Positions 26,833-36,231 of a stretch of DNA of 64,000 nucleotides are shown here, in pieces. The translations under genes were made by a program, and so were the position numbers. Every line of letters begins with the position of its first letter. Within the stretch, counting starts at the first letter, position 1. The notes under the pieces are model-generated. The model was not told the origin of the DNA. It was given only the letters and a program-made list of their open reading frames with translations, and did not search any database. The stretch is from the NCBI GenBank assembly GCA_963822145.1, contig CAWGGG010000004.1:1789092-1853091 (forward strand), given 5' to 3'. The stretch comes from UBA5072 sp963822145 (GTDB taxonomy: Bacteria > Bacteroidota > Bacteroidia > Bacteroidales > UBA10428).

Positions 26833-27537
26833 TTATTCATTTTTGTCTTTTATTCTAAATAATCGTATCCCTATCAACGGAAACCATAATAAATATAATG
26901 GCCCGGCAATTGCCATTAATATGGTCCCCCATTTAGGAAGAAAAAATCCAATTACAATATGGGCTAAATCAAGGCCGTGTGTCGCTATTCCAGTATAAGC
27001 AGTTAGTTTATTAAAAACATTGCTTTTAAGCATTATCAATGAAATTGTCAAAGCCCCCAATTGAATCAGAATTCCACCGATTTTTGCTCCGGTTCCATGC
27101 CACATATCAGAAGCAAGTATAGCTTGTCCGGCTGCAATTAATTGGCTTTTCTCAGATTCTGTTGTAGCCTTTGCATATTCGTCGCTTAAATAGAGATAAG
27201 AAAATACCGATGGTGTTGCCAGAAATAATGTTAATCCAGCAAATACCAATATCGTCGAAATTGAAACTATTTCTTTACCAGTATTTTTAAGGGCTAAATA
27301 AATAGTATAGAATAGCAAATAATAAAGGGGCATTACTATAACGGTCAAAATATCAAGTCGTAATAATCCGTTTAATCTATTCTCCTGTAACATGGAAAAA
27401 CACTCTTCAATAGTCTCAGGTGCAGTCCCAATTCCTATCACTATTAATATCGTAATCAGGGAATAAACGATTAAAATCATACAGGACAATCCACCAAGTT
27501 GATATAGTAATCCGATATTTGAAGTTATTTTTCTCAT
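26833..27537 (-). CDS. DUF4386 membrane protein
   Basis: A 234-aa protein from the ATG at 27537 (MRKITSNIGLLYQLGG); a TTG 15 codons earlier is a weaker alternative. About six transmembrane helices, with IVMPLYYLLFYTIYLALKN and the block SDMWHGTGAKIGGILIQLG typical of DUF4386. Function unknown. Cassette ends match clearly: GTTGGGTGC on the left and GCACCCAAC on the right. Confidence 0.8.
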   Translation of the reverse strand: MRKITSNIGLLYQLGGLSCMILIVYSLITILIVIGIGTAPETIEECFSMLQENRLNGLLRLDILTVIVMPLYYLLFYTIYLALKNTGKEIVSISTILVFAGLTLFLATPSVFSYLYLSDEYAKATTESEKSQLIAAGQAILASDMWHGTGAKIGGILIQLGALTISLIMLKSNVFNKLTAYTGIATHGLDLAHIVIGFFLPKWGTILMAIAGPLYLLWFPLIGIRLFRIKDKNE

Positions 27538-27608
27538 AAGTGTCTTTGTTGCTTGATTAATTATTATGTTCTTTTTTATCAACGTATTGTATCACCTCCT
27601 AAGGTTGC

Positions 27609-27942
27609 ACCCAACGCCCGCGTGTATAGCCTGTCCCGGCTTATCGGGAAACCGTTGCGCCTGCCCGCATGCTGTCGCTGAAGCTTTAGCATGGGCGCCC
27701 ATAGTTTTATGCGGAGGCAGGTTGCTAATGCGCTTATTTATCTAGATATACCTAGGTGACCAGGTGAACTACCCTTCGCAACTGACCGAACCGACCGAAG
27801 GGAGCTCATGACCGAAGGGAATAACGGAGCTCACGTATAAGAGATTGCAGGCGTTTTCCTCTCAAGATACATGAAAAGCTGAAGTGGTTAACAACCCTTC
27901 GCAAGCCGATGAAACCCCTGTTGGCTATACCGCGTGTTAAAG
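27609..27942 (-). repeat. Chimeric attC site: main-type left half, F2-type right half (334 nt)
   Basis: Left core ACCCAAC with A, B and part of C modules, then after CACGTATAAGAGATTGCAGG it switches to F2 sequence (CAAGATACATGAAAAGCTGA) and ends GGCTATACCGCGT with right core GTTAAAG. It looks like a fusion of two neighbouring sites. Confidence 0.75.
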
Positions 27943-27978
27943 CCAGTGCACTAAGAAAATTCGGTATTATTTTTTAGA

Positions 27979-29226
27979 TTATTTGTTTGTCTCTATGATA
28001 TTCTTGTTTTTTAGTTTTAATTGTTCGATCATTTTTCGGGCATTCGCATTTTGTGGATTAATGATCAAAGACTTTTCATAGTTTTCGATAGCAGCATCAT
28101 TATTCCCTTGTATCATTAGTACTTCTCCCAATGAATCGAAGGCATTCCAACTGGTTGGATAATTCTCTGTATTTAATTTCATCATTTTGTAAGCCTTGTC
28201 ATATTGTTGTTCCATAACAAAAAGATATCCCAGCCAGTTGATGACTAATTCGGGTGGGCTTACAGTATAACCCATCAAACTGCTGACTTTTTTATAATGT
28301 GCTATAAGAAATGAGTCGGCATTAAATTTTGGATCACGGAATTTCACATAAGGGATCTTCGGATTATAAAAATTAAAAAGAAAACGAAGGCCATCATATT
28401 CCGAGATCAGTGGAACGGAACTATGGTTGTCATCCTTGTAATACTGCCACTTATACCTTAGTTTGATGGATTTGTTGGAGTCTAAAAGCTTTGTCAGTTC
28501 GAACGCTGCAGCGTTGTCCTTATATGTGTCAGAATCAGAATATCCCTGGTTTGCAATGGACAAGTAAAATGAATTACCTTCAAAAGTTCTTTGCTTCAAT
28601 GTTTCTTTAGCAAGGTTCAATATCATATTGTTATCCCACTTCAAGTTAGGATCGATGGCAATGTAACCGTTAAAAAGATTTGTATGAATTAACATTGTGT
28701 TGATGCAAAACAAACCTCCGTCAGAATGACCAATAAGGATCCGATAGGGCGCTGCAGGATATTTTGACTCTATATACGACATAAGTTCTTTTTCAATAAA
28801 TGATGTGAAGTTTTCGCTTCCACCTGAAGTTTTCACATAACTCGAGTCAGGAATGTCAGGGTCATATGAAACATGAGAAGGTGTAAGATCTCTCATTCGG
28901 TCAGTGTTTTGAATGCCTACCAATATCATTTGAGGAAGTACCAAATTCATATTCTCTTCGCTTAATTGCTGAATGATGTTTAATACGGTATGAAATTGTG
29001 CATCACCGTCGAGCAGGTAAGCGACAGGATATGACTGCATTGATGAAGCATCATATGAGGCAGGAACATAAACCCAGATATTTCTTTGTTCGTTCAGTAT
29101 TTTTGAATAAAGACTGTCGGTATTGATTTTAGGGTTACCATTGTTTGTCGGATTTGCTTTAAGAATAATACCCGTACAAGAAGATATTATTGTAAGAAAA
29201 AACAGAAAATAAACAGCTGTTTTCAT
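27979..29226 (-). CDS. Alpha/beta-hydrolase (esterase D/Fes-like) lipoprotein with TPR tail
   Basis: A 415-aa lipoprotein from the ATG at 29226 (MKTAVYFLFFLTIISSC, lipobox ISSC). The hydrolase domain has NIWVYVPASYDASSMQSYPV, AYLLDGDAQFH, MILVGIQNTDRMRDLTP and the nucleophile elbow IGHSDGGLFC, as in the putative-esterase family that includes enterochelin esterase. The C-terminal 110 residues contain tetratricopeptide repeats (NWLGYLFVMEQQYDKAYKMM, WNAFDSLGEVLMIQGNNDAA). It probably cleaves an ester outside the cytoplasm; the substrate is unknown. Confidence 0.88.
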   Translation of the reverse strand: MKTAVYFLFFLTIISSCTGIILKANPTNNGNPKINTDSLYSKILNEQRNIWVYVPASYDASSMQSYPVAYLLDGDAQFHTVLNIIQQLSEENMNLVLPQMILVGIQNTDRMRDLTPSHVSYDPDIPDSSYVKTSGGSENFTSFIEKELMSYIESKYPAAPYRILIGHSDGGLFCINTMLIHTNLFNGYIAIDPNLKWDNNMILNLAKETLKQRTFEGNSFYLSIANQGYSDSDTYKDNAAAFELTKLLDSNKSIKLRYKWQYYKDDNHSSVPLISEYDGLRFLFNFYNPKIPYVKFRDPKFNADSFLIAHYKKVSSLMGYTVSPPELVINWLGYLFVMEQQYDKAYKMMKLNTENYPTSWNAFDSLGEVLMIQGNNDAAIENYEKSLIINPQNANARKMIEQLKLKNKNIIETNK

Positions 29227-29300
29227 TGTCTTGATATTTAGATATTCAGATATATAATATAATACTTCCATTTAAGAATCGATCCATTTTTACGCATTGT

Positions 29301-29602
29301 CTATAACGCCCGCGTGTAATGCCGGTCCCGAATTGTTGGGAAGCCGTTGCGCCTGCCCGCACCCTGTCGCTGATCCTTTAGCACAGGCGCCCATAGCTTT
29401 ATGTGGAGGCGGGTTGCCAGAGCGCATTGTTATCAAGTTACCACAAGGCAACTAAAGGAACTAACCCGCACAGCCGACCGAACCGACCGAAGGGAGCTCA
29501 TGACCGAAGGGAATAACGGAGCTCACAGCTTGCCCCGATCTCATCGGGGTAGCGAAGCGGAGTAAACCCGCTGCCCGCAATGGCTTATACACGCTGTTAT
29601 GC
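29301..29602 (-). repeat. attC site, modules A+B+C (302 nt)
   Basis: Left core CTATAAC, right core GTTATGC, inner arms CGCGTGTAATGCC and GGCTTATACACG. All three modules are complete, giving the full 302-nt length. Confidence 0.88.
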
Positions 29603-29610
29603 ACTGCTGG

Positions 29611-30576
29611 TTATTCTAATATTACTTTTCTAATGTCAATTATTTGGCTGGTATTATCAATTATTTGAATAATATAGAGTCCAGTATGACCAAAAGTGCT
29701 GACATCAACTTCAAATATTTGCTCAGTAATATTCGATTCAAAAATCGATTGGCCTTGAGAGTTAATGATCTTAATTGTATAATCCGCAATTAATGAATAG
29801 TTTTTATCTATATGAATAAAGATAACATCCTTGGCTGGATTTGGATATACTTTCAAGGTATATAAATTATCTGGCGGATTTATTCCGGTAATAGCACCTT
29901 CATTAAATAGTAAAACTACTTCTTCAGAAGTTAAGGCCCGGTTGTAAATGCGAATGTCATCGATTAGACCATCCATAAATTGATTGTCTTGACCAACTCT
30001 TCTGCCAATATAAAAACTTGAACTGTCTGTATTTAGATTTCTGCTTTCAGAAGCAACCTCTACTGTATCTAAAAATAACTTCAATATTGAACCATCATAT
30101 GTTATAACAGTATGATGCCAAATACTATCATTTACAATTTGTTCAGTATAAACGTCATATGAAGACCCAAATGCACCAAACATTAATTTTGCTTTGTAAA
30201 CTGAGACTGCACACAAGTTGTTATTAGAGGGTGCACCCCAAGACGTTAAAGTATTTACGTACCATCCATTACTGCCGCTTGAAGATGTCGTATTAAACCA
30301 TACAGAAATGCTTCGAGCTTGATTACTTATTGGTACTTCAGAATTCGCTGAAATATAATCATTTGTTCCATCAAAACTATAGGCACTGTTAACATTTCCG
30401 AATCGATCAACTGTTAATGCAGCACCATAAACAGTCCCATCATTACCATTTCCACTTTCATCAATCGTATTACCATTAAATGGCCAATAGCCAATCAAAC
30501 TATCTGTTGGTATTTGTGAATTAATGTTTAGAACTAATCCAAGCATTATGAATAAAAAGTAAAATTTTGTTTTCAT
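29611..30576 (-). CDS. LamG-domain protein with type IX secretion C-terminal sorting domain
   Basis: A 321-aa secreted protein: signal peptide (FLFIMLGLVLNINSQ), then a concanavalin-like LamG domain starting SLIGYWPFNGNTIDESGNGN and containing YDGSILKLFLDTVEV and GLIDDIRIYNRALTSEEV. The last 80 residues (LKVYPNPAKDVIFI, then TGLYIIQI and the final KVILE) form a type A type IX secretion sorting domain, found only in Bacteroidota. It is exported to the cell surface and probably binds a glycan. The cassette is thus adapted to a host with this secretion system. Ends: GTTATGCACTGCTGG left, CCAGTTTTGCTTAAC right. Confidence 0.9.
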   Translation of the reverse strand: MKTKFYFLFIMLGLVLNINSQIPTDSLIGYWPFNGNTIDESGNGNDGTVYGAALTVDRFGNVNSAYSFDGTNDYISANSEVPISNQARSISVWFNTTSSSGSNGWYVNTLTSWGAPSNNNLCAVSVYKAKLMFGAFGSSYDVYTEQIVNDSIWHHTVITYDGSILKLFLDTVEVASESRNLNTDSSSFYIGRRVGQDNQFMDGLIDDIRIYNRALTSEEVVLLFNEGAITGINPPDNLYTLKVYPNPAKDVIFIHIDKNYSLIADYTIKIINSQGQSIFESNITEQIFEVDVSTFGHTGLYIIQIIDNTSQIIDIRKVILE

Positions 30577-30620
30577 AATTTATTATTTATAATGAAAGTT
30601 AGACATTTTATACCAGTTTT

Positions 30621-30830
30621 GCTTAACGTCCATGTATATTGCCTGTCCCGACTTGTCGGGAGGCCATTGTGCTTGCCCGCAAGCTGTCACTGAAGCTTTA
30701 GTGTAGGCGCCCATAGCTTTATGCGGAGGCGGGTTGCCAGAGCACTTACTTATCCAGGTACACTATAGTAACTAAAAGTGCAATCGCTCGCAAAACCTCA
30801 GCTGGCAATGGCTTATACACGCTTTTATAC
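30621..30830 (-). repeat. attC site, modules A+B (210 nt)
   Basis: Left core GCTTAAC, arm CATGTATATTGCC, A hairpin CCCGACTTGTCGGG and a B module; right arm GGCTTATACACG and right core TTTATAC. Confidence 0.82.
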
Positions 30831-31535
30831 GAAGTAATTGTTTACCCTTCTGTTATAATCTTTTTGAACTAATAATCTACTGTTTTCAGTCCCATGAGAA
30901 GGAATAAATACTGAACAATCTGTCTCTAATAGTTTCCCCCAGCTTTGAATCATCCGTTCAGTATCTTCAGCATAGGGTGGGAAAACAGACAACTTGAATA
31001 CTCCAAACATAGTATCCCCAACAATTGCAATTTCCTTATCAATAATAATACTCATTGAACCAACTGTATGACCTGGTGTATGCATCAAATAAGCATTAAA
31101 ACCAAGGCCTTTCAAATCAAAATAGGAATCAACCAATAAATCATGTTTGCATGGCTCGTATTTAAATATTGAAAACAATCGCTTACCTAAAACATTCACA
31201 ATTGGCCTGGTAAATATCGTTGTACCATAAGGTAGGATATTGTCTCCATTTGACAAATAACTTGCCTCTTCTTTATGTACAATTACCAAAGCATTGAATT
31301 TGTTTTTGATTCGGTTAGCATTTGCCGCATGGTCAAAGTGTGCGTGTGTTAAAATTAAATAATCAATCCTATTTATACCTAATCTGTCAAGTCGCTTTTG
31401 AAGCCGATTCCATAATCGAGATACAGATGTGTCAATCAAAATATTTTTCTGACCATTAGTCAATAAAAAAACATTGCTTCTCCCAGACATTAACTGGATT
31501 ATTTCATAACCACTTTTTGTCTTCCACTTTTTCAT
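30825..31535 (-). CDS. MBL-fold metallo-hydrolase
   Basis: A 236-aa cytoplasmic protein of the metallo-beta-lactamase fold. The metal motif is THAHFDHA (His64, His66, Asp68, His69), followed by His156 in HTPGHTVGS, Asp174 in IAIVGDTMFG and a final His in FIPSHGTEN. These residues build a two-metal site as in glyoxalase II-like hydrolases. The exact substrate is unknown; typical class B beta-lactamase features such as a signal peptide are missing. Its stop codon overlaps the attC right core, and the cassette ends (TTTATACG, CGTACAAC) correspond. Confidence 0.9.
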   Translation of the reverse strand: MKKWKTKSGYEIIQLMSGRSNVFLLTNGQKNILIDTSVSRLWNRLQKRLDRLGINRIDYLILTHAHFDHAANANRIKNKFNALVIVHKEEASYLSNGDNILPYGTTIFTRPIVNVLGKRLFSIFKYEPCKHDLLVDSYFDLKGLGFNAYLMHTPGHTVGSMSIIIDKEIAIVGDTMFGVFKLSVFPPYAEDTERMIQSWGKLLETDCSVFIPSHGTENSRLLVQKDYNRRVNNYFV

Positions 31536-31572
31536 GTTGTCTGTGTATGCTCGAATGCCTTTGTATTATGGC

Positions 31573-31703
31573 GTACAACGTTTAATGGTATGGTGTCGCC
31601 TGGGATTACAAAGCGATTTCCTATCAGGTTACAACTGCTTTTTTACGAGCTCCAAACCTTCGCAAACCACTGAAACCCGCATGCACTATACCATGTGTTG
31701 TGT
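31573..31703 (-). repeat. attC site, F2 lineage (131 nt)
   Basis: Left core GTACAAC with arm AATGGTATGG; right arm CTATACCATGT and right core GTTGTGT. The interior resembles the 55585-55716 site (AAGCGATTTCC, ACCCGCATGCA). Confidence 0.8.
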
Positions 31704-32456
31704 GCTGGGCATTATTATAGTGTCTCTAAATTCTAATCTTATTAAATCTGACTCAAACTTATCAAATTTGAAATTCTTAAAATATTCAATGTTTGAGTTA
31801 AAATAAATCCTTTCACTTTCCTTTTTCTCCGGGTCAAAATCCACGTACATTTTTTTGTTATCGTAGGTTTTCCCAATCAATTTTAGTGGGTATGCCGTAT
31901 CAACAAAGCAAAAATATGAATCAGAACAGTTGTTCTTATTAATCAAGATCCCTTTAACATGATACACTCTATTTTTGGGTGCTGAGTTATCCATATATTG
32001 AATCAAAGCGTTGTAACTATTGAAATCAATATTTTTTTCAATTTTCAAGAAAGTGCATGCATCATGTTTGGCCAATTTAATCAATGCTCCATTTAAAGTA
32101 TAATGGTAATCTTTGGGGTCATAATCATTGTGAAAGGAGTTTAATATTGTCGCAATGTAATCAGAATCGTTTGTATCAACTTGAATATACTTATCATAAT
32201 CAGTGAACATAATATCTTTTGGTCTCGAAGCATCTTCAAAGTCTTTGACATAAAGTTTTAATTTAAATAATTTATCCATTAACCAAATCGGAATCCAAAC
32301 CAGAGAAAATAATATTTTCAATATCAAGTTACCATCGGATTTTAAACTGCGAAGCAAGGTTTTAAGCATTAAAACCGGGTCATGAAGTAACAAATAGAGA
32401 ATGTATCCAATCCCGATAATGAAAATCGATAATATAATTATCTCAAATGCTTCCAT
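31686..32456 (-). CDS. Hypothetical membrane-anchored protein, 256 aa
   Basis: An N-terminal transmembrane helix (IIILSIFIIGIGYILYLLL) is followed by a short segment, a second hydrophobic stretch (LILKILFSLVWIPIWLM) and a soluble domain of about 190 residues (ASRPKDIMFTDYDKYIQVDT, KNRVYHVKGILINKNNCSDS). No family recognised. The reading frame ends inside the F2 attC on its left. Ends: GTTGTGTGCTGG on the left, TTGAACACAAC on the right. Confidence 0.65.
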   Translation of the reverse strand: MEAFEIIILSIFIIGIGYILYLLLHDPVLMLKTLLRSLKSDGNLILKILFSLVWIPIWLMDKLFKLKLYVKDFEDASRPKDIMFTDYDKYIQVDTNDSDYIATILNSFHNDYDPKDYHYTLNGALIKLAKHDACTFLKIEKNIDFNSYNALIQYMDNSAPKNRVYHVKGILINKNNCSDSYFCFVDTAYPLKLIGKTYDNKKMYVDFDPEKKESERIYFNSNIEYFKNFKFDKFESDLIRLEFRDTIIMPSTQHMV

Positions 32457-32482
32457 TATGCAGAATGTTCATTTTGCCTTGA

Positions 32483-32554
32483 ACACAACGTTCGCGTGTA
32501 TAGCCTGTCCCGACTTGTCGGGAAGCCGTTGCACCTGCCCGCACGCCGTTAGCA
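32483..32554 (-). repeat. Internally deleted attC site (72 nt)
   Basis: Left core ACACAAC, CGCGTGTATAGCC arm and A hairpin are intact; B is cut after CCTGCCCGCACGCC and joins the right core GTTAGCA. The L' arm is missing. Confidence 0.75.
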
Positions 32555-32560
32555 AACGTT

Positions 32561-33508
32561 TTAATTACAATCAGTTGTGAAAAAAATGTTTGAACTTCCT
32601 GTACTATCGAACATCATACCTTCAGGAGGAAAGGGTAGCTCCCAGACACAGACCCTACCAAGAGAAGTCATTTCACCTATGTATAGCTTCTCAAGGAGAA
32701 TATTTTTGGATATATCCAGCTCCTCAAGATTATTACCAGGACAAAATAACCAAATTAATTTTGTGTTATTGGAAATATCAAGAAAATCTAAATTGTCATG
32801 CCAGCAACTCAACCATTCTAGGTCCACGTTATTCGTGATATCCAAACTTGAAATTGGATTGTAACAACAATATAAATTTTTTAGCCTTAGATTTTTCGAT
32901 ACATCAAGTTCGGTAATGTGATTTAAACGACAATAGAAAGCTTCTAATACTGTGTTTTTACTGACATCAATGGTATTGAGCAAGTTATTGGCACAATCAA
33001 GATGTAGCAAAGCGCTGTTGAGACTTAAATCCAGAGTCTCCAATTTATTAGATTCGCATTCCAATTGGAGTAACAATAGATTTTTAGATACATCAATATT
33101 AGACAAATTATTTTTGTTACATGAAAGAGTAGTAAGCAATGGGTTATGGGATACATCTAGTGTGCTTATTCTGTTATCGGTGCAATTCAGATAGGTCAGT
33201 TCTGCAAGGTTTTTTACATCCAATGCTTTAAGTTGATTGGAAGAAACATCCAGGCTCTTTAGATTAATAAACATCTCAATTCCTGTAAGATCTCTGATGC
33301 TATCCATAACCAGATAAAGTGATTCTACCGATTCTGCTTCAGAGGGACTAATATTTCCATCTCCATTTGCATCTACACCTGCTTCGATAAGAGATGCCAG
33401 GAACTTCTGATCAGAAATAGCACCAGATGACACTGGTTCTTTTTCGCAGGATGTAATATAAAGCAGAAAGCTTAATAATACCGTGAATAATCTGAATTGC
33501 TTTTTCAT
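32561..33508 (-). CDS. LRR lipoprotein 1 (EF-hand-like head, leucine-rich repeats)
   Basis: A 315-aa lipoprotein (LSFLLYITSC). Near residue 45 is an EF-hand-like acidic loop, DANGDGNISPSEAE. Then about ten repeats of a 21-residue LRR unit, of the form LDVSxNxxLxxLxCxxNxLxx, continue to a fixed C-terminal cap (VWELPFPPEGMMFDSTGSSN to TDC). It is probably displayed in the periplasm or on the surface and binds protein or glycan. Three relatives occur in this array (34.8, 42.4 and 57.0 kb). Cassette ends match: GTTAGCAAACG left, GTTTGCTAAC right. Confidence 0.85.
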   Translation of the reverse strand: MKKQFRLFTVLLSFLLYITSCEKEPVSSGAISDQKFLASLIEAGVDANGDGNISPSEAESVESLYLVMDSIRDLTGIEMFINLKSLDVSSNQLKALDVKNLAELTYLNCTDNRISTLDVSHNPLLTTLSCNKNNLSNIDVSKNLLLLQLECESNKLETLDLSLNSALLHLDCANNLLNTIDVSKNTVLEAFYCRLNHITELDVSKNLRLKNLYCCYNPISSLDITNNVDLEWLSCWHDNLDFLDISNNTKLIWLFCPGNNLEELDISKNILLEKLYIGEMTSLGRVCVWELPFPPEGMMFDSTGSSNIFFTTDCN

Positions 33509-33638
33509 TCTTAGCGAAGTTTAATAATGACTTAAAGTAAAGATATGTAACAAATGTAACCATTTTGTTCCTGGCTTTTTTGAGCTCATTTGACGGTAAT
33601 CTTATGGATTTAACTGAACATTCTCGGAGGCTAGTGTT

Positions 33639-33793
33639 TGCTAACGCATTGCGGCATAGCCCGAAAGGGATTACGGGCGATTTCCTATCAAGATACACGA
33701 AAAGTTGAAGCGGGCTACTACCCTTCGCATAACACTGAACTTTTCTCACGACCAAAGGGAGTAAACCCTTATTGGTGATACCGCGTGTTCGTG
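33639..33793 (-). repeat. attC site, F2 lineage, long form (155 nt)
   Basis: Left core TGCTAAC, then GCATTGCGGCATAGCC; interior CAAGATACACGAAAAGTTGA; a 20-nt F2-specific insertion ACTTTTCTCACGACCAAAGG; right arm TGGTGATACCGCGT and right core GTTCGTG. Confidence 0.78.
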
Positions 33794-33800
33794 GCTGGCA

Positions 33801-34575
33801 TTATTTTATTCTCTTTCCGATATAAAACATATAGCCATAGTACGCTTTGTATTTGTTGTATAATTCTGCTTCATATCGCTGGGAAGAAGCAAATTCTTCT
33901 ACCGTTTTGTTGCCCTTATGTTTTTTTATAAAGGAATCAATATTCAAAGCCTGTTTTGTGTAATAGTCTGTCCAAATAGTTTCGGGTAACATATAGGTAG
34001 CAATCGGTAAATAACCTGCTTTTTGCATTTGAGCAACTTTATTTGGGATTGTATCTATTTCTGGATATGCTTTTTGCCAAAATTCTTGAATTTCATCAGG
34101 TCGTTCCTCACTAAACCAAGTGTTTTCTGTAACAGCAATATATCCGCCCATTTTCAAAAATTTTCGCCATTCATTTAATCCACGTTCAAATCCAATGTTA
34201 TAAATTGAACCTTCCGACCAAATTAAATCCAATTCTTCTTCTTGAAACGGAAGATTTTCCATATTCCCGACAATTCCTTTCACTCTGTTTTGAAGATTTT
34301 GATTTAGGGAATTTTGATTAAACTTATTGATAAAATCTTGCCACACATCAATTCCAATAATTTCACATGGTGTATTTTGTCCTAATGTCATAGTTTGACC
34401 TCCAGTTCCGCAACCAATATCGGCAATTTTTGATTTTTCAGTAAGACCAGTCTATAAAACTCAATGCTTTAAGCGTTTCTTTGGTATTTCCCGGTCCTTG
34501 TCGTTCAGTATTTGAAAAATACTCATAAATAATATTTATGTCAAAATCGTGAATGGTTTGTTTTTCGTTACTCAT
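33801..34575 (-). pseudogene. SAM-dependent methyltransferase gene interrupted by a frameshift
   Basis: Translation from the ATG at 34575 gives MSNEKQTIHDFDINIIYEYF and continues to ALSFIDW, then hits a stop near 34440. In another frame the protein resumes as LTEKSKIADIGCGTGGQTMT, which is the missing SAM motif I, and continues without a break to 33801 (196 codons from an internal ATG at 34391). The parts together form a class I methyltransferase of about 255 residues. Either the gene is broken or there is one indel error near 34440-34450. The cassette ends (GTTCGTGGC, GCCAGTAAG) correspond only roughly. Confidence 0.75.
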
Positions 34576-34632
34576 AATTTGTCCTGTAAGAATTTATTTC
34601 ATTTTTAATTTTTGTGTCGTTTGTCTTGATGG

Positions 34633-34765
34633 CCAGTAAGCGTTTGTGGGCGAATTCCTATCATGTACATGAAACTTTGAAGCGGGCTGTAAACCATCGC
34701 ATACCTCTGAACTTTTCTCACGATCAAAGGGATTAACCCCTTATTGGCTATAACGCTTGTCAGGC
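34633..34765 (-). repeat. attC site, F2 lineage (133 nt)
   Basis: Left core CAGTAAG with a shortened left arm; interior TGAAACTTTGAAGCGGGC and the F2 insertion with ACTTTTCTCACGATCAAAGG; right arm TGGCTATAACGCTT and right core GTCAGGC. Confidence 0.7.
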
Positions 34766-34841
34766 GGCGTATTTATTTATGATACCCTTTGTAATGAATA
34801 CTTTTTAGTTATAATTTGTAAGAATTATGAGATTCAAGCAG

Positions 34842-36014
34842 CTATTTACTGCAATCAGTTGTGAAATACACATTCGGGCTGCCATCTGTGCAAACCTTAA
34901 TTTCTTCAGGAGGGAAAGGCATCGTCCAGACACATATCTTTTCCAACCCTGGCATATTTTGTACTGACAGATAGCACATCCCCACACCCTCAAAATCCTG
35001 GCCAATAGAAGTATTATTTGTGAGATCCAGGCGGGTCAGTTGATTACCATCACAATGCAGAATATTCAAATTTAGAAGATTTGAAACACCGAGATTAGTT
35101 AACTGGTTATTACCACAAAACAAACTTCTCAAAGCGTTATTATGTGAAATATCCAGGCTGGTTAACTGGTTATTAGCGCAATACAACCATTCTAAAGAAG
35201 GATTATTAGTAACATCCAGGCTGCTTAACTGGTTATCAGCACAACCTAATCCGGTTAAAGAAGTAATATGAGAAATACCCAGACTGGTTAATCGGTTACC
35301 GGAACAAACTAAACTTGATAAAGAACTGATATGGGATACTTCCAGGCTGGTCAACAGGTTATCAGAGCAGCCTAATATACATAAAGAATCATTATGGGAA
35401 ACATCAAGACTGGCTAATCGGTTACCGGAACATTGGAATTCATATAGAACATTATTATTGGCAACATCAATTGTTGTTATTTGGTTATTATCACAGAATA
35501 AATACTTTAGAGCTGTGTTGTTAGTAACATCAAGGTTGGTTAATTTGTTATTTGAACAAGACAATATATACAGAGCAGTATTCTTTGAAACATTCAAGGT
35601 AGTTAATTGGTTATATCTTAAATCCAAATCATATAAGATAAGGTTGTTGGAAACATCCAGACTGGTTAACCAGTTATTTAAGCAATGTAATTCATGCAGA
35701 GCCAAATTTTTGGAAACATCCAGACTGGAAATATTGTTATCTGAACAAAACAGCTGCTGTAAATATTTGAATTTTTCAATACCGTTTAGATCTGAAATAC
35801 CACAATCTGAAACATCCAATGATGTGACCATTTCAGCTTCCATTGGGCTAATAATGCTGTCTCCATTTGTATCAACTCCCCTTTCAATGAGTGCTTTTAA
35901 AAAATTAGCATCGGTAATTTCATTATCGGGTTGCGGTTCGGGCCTATCCTTCTTACAATAAGCCATCAGAATCAATGTCAATACAATCAATATTAATTGA
36001 ACGAATAACTTCAT
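34842..36014 (-). CDS. LRR lipoprotein 2
   Basis: A 390-aa lipoprotein (LTLILMAYC). Same design as the 32.6-kb gene: an acidic EF-hand-like loop (DTNGDSIISPMEAE), about twelve 21-residue repeats (LDVSNNLILYDLDLRYNQLT and similar) and the conserved C-terminal cap with VWTMPFPPEE and a final YFTTDCSK. Cysteines recur at a fixed position in most repeats (LxC). The leader and promoter region contain a TTGACA-like element shared with the 57.0-kb gene. Cassette ends: GTCAGGCGGC left, TGCCACCTAAC right. Confidence 0.85.
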   Translation of the reverse strand: MKLFVQLILIVLTLILMAYCKKDRPEPQPDNEITDANFLKALIERGVDTNGDSIISPMEAEMVTSLDVSDCGISDLNGIEKFKYLQQLFCSDNNISSLDVSKNLALHELHCLNNWLTSLDVSNNLILYDLDLRYNQLTTLNVSKNTALYILSCSNNKLTNLDVTNNTALKYLFCDNNQITTIDVANNNVLYEFQCSGNRLASLDVSHNDSLCILGCSDNLLTSLEVSHISSLSSLVCSGNRLTSLGISHITSLTGLGCADNQLSSLDVTNNPSLEWLYCANNQLTSLDISHNNALRSLFCGNNQLTNLGVSNLLNLNILHCDGNQLTRLDLTNNTSIGQDFEGVGMCYLSVQNMPGLEKICVWTMPFPPEEIKVCTDGSPNVYFTTDCSK

Positions 36015-36042
36015 AACATTTAGATAATGTAGGAATTAATCT

Positions 36043-36074
36043 TAAAATTAATAAAATAAGGAATTAATGTCAAG
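36043..36074 (-). promoter_or_regulatory. Putative promoter of LRR lipoprotein 2
   Basis: On the minus strand AAACTTGACA is followed after 20 nt (counted from TTG) by TAATTTTA, close to the Bacteroidota TTTG/TAnnTTTG arrangement, 29 nt before the ATG. The AAACTTGACA element recurs upstream of the 57.0-kb relative at a similar distance. Confidence 0.45.
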
Positions 36075-36231
36075 TTTATATTGTAAGTGATAATATCATA
36101 AAGGAGGTGGTCGAAATCTTGACTAATGGCCGAATAAAGGTAACAAATACTAAAATTTATCACTAGGGTTGTTATCTTCATTTGACTGTTAGCATGCGAA
36201 TATAATCGGAAATTTCGATGTGTGGAATGCC

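Noticed and set aside
33411..33755. Minus-strand frame spanning the start of an LRR gene and an attC
   Set aside because: It overlaps the well-supported LRR gene and encodes the translated F2 repeat (also seen at 54692-54880), so it is a repeat artefact.
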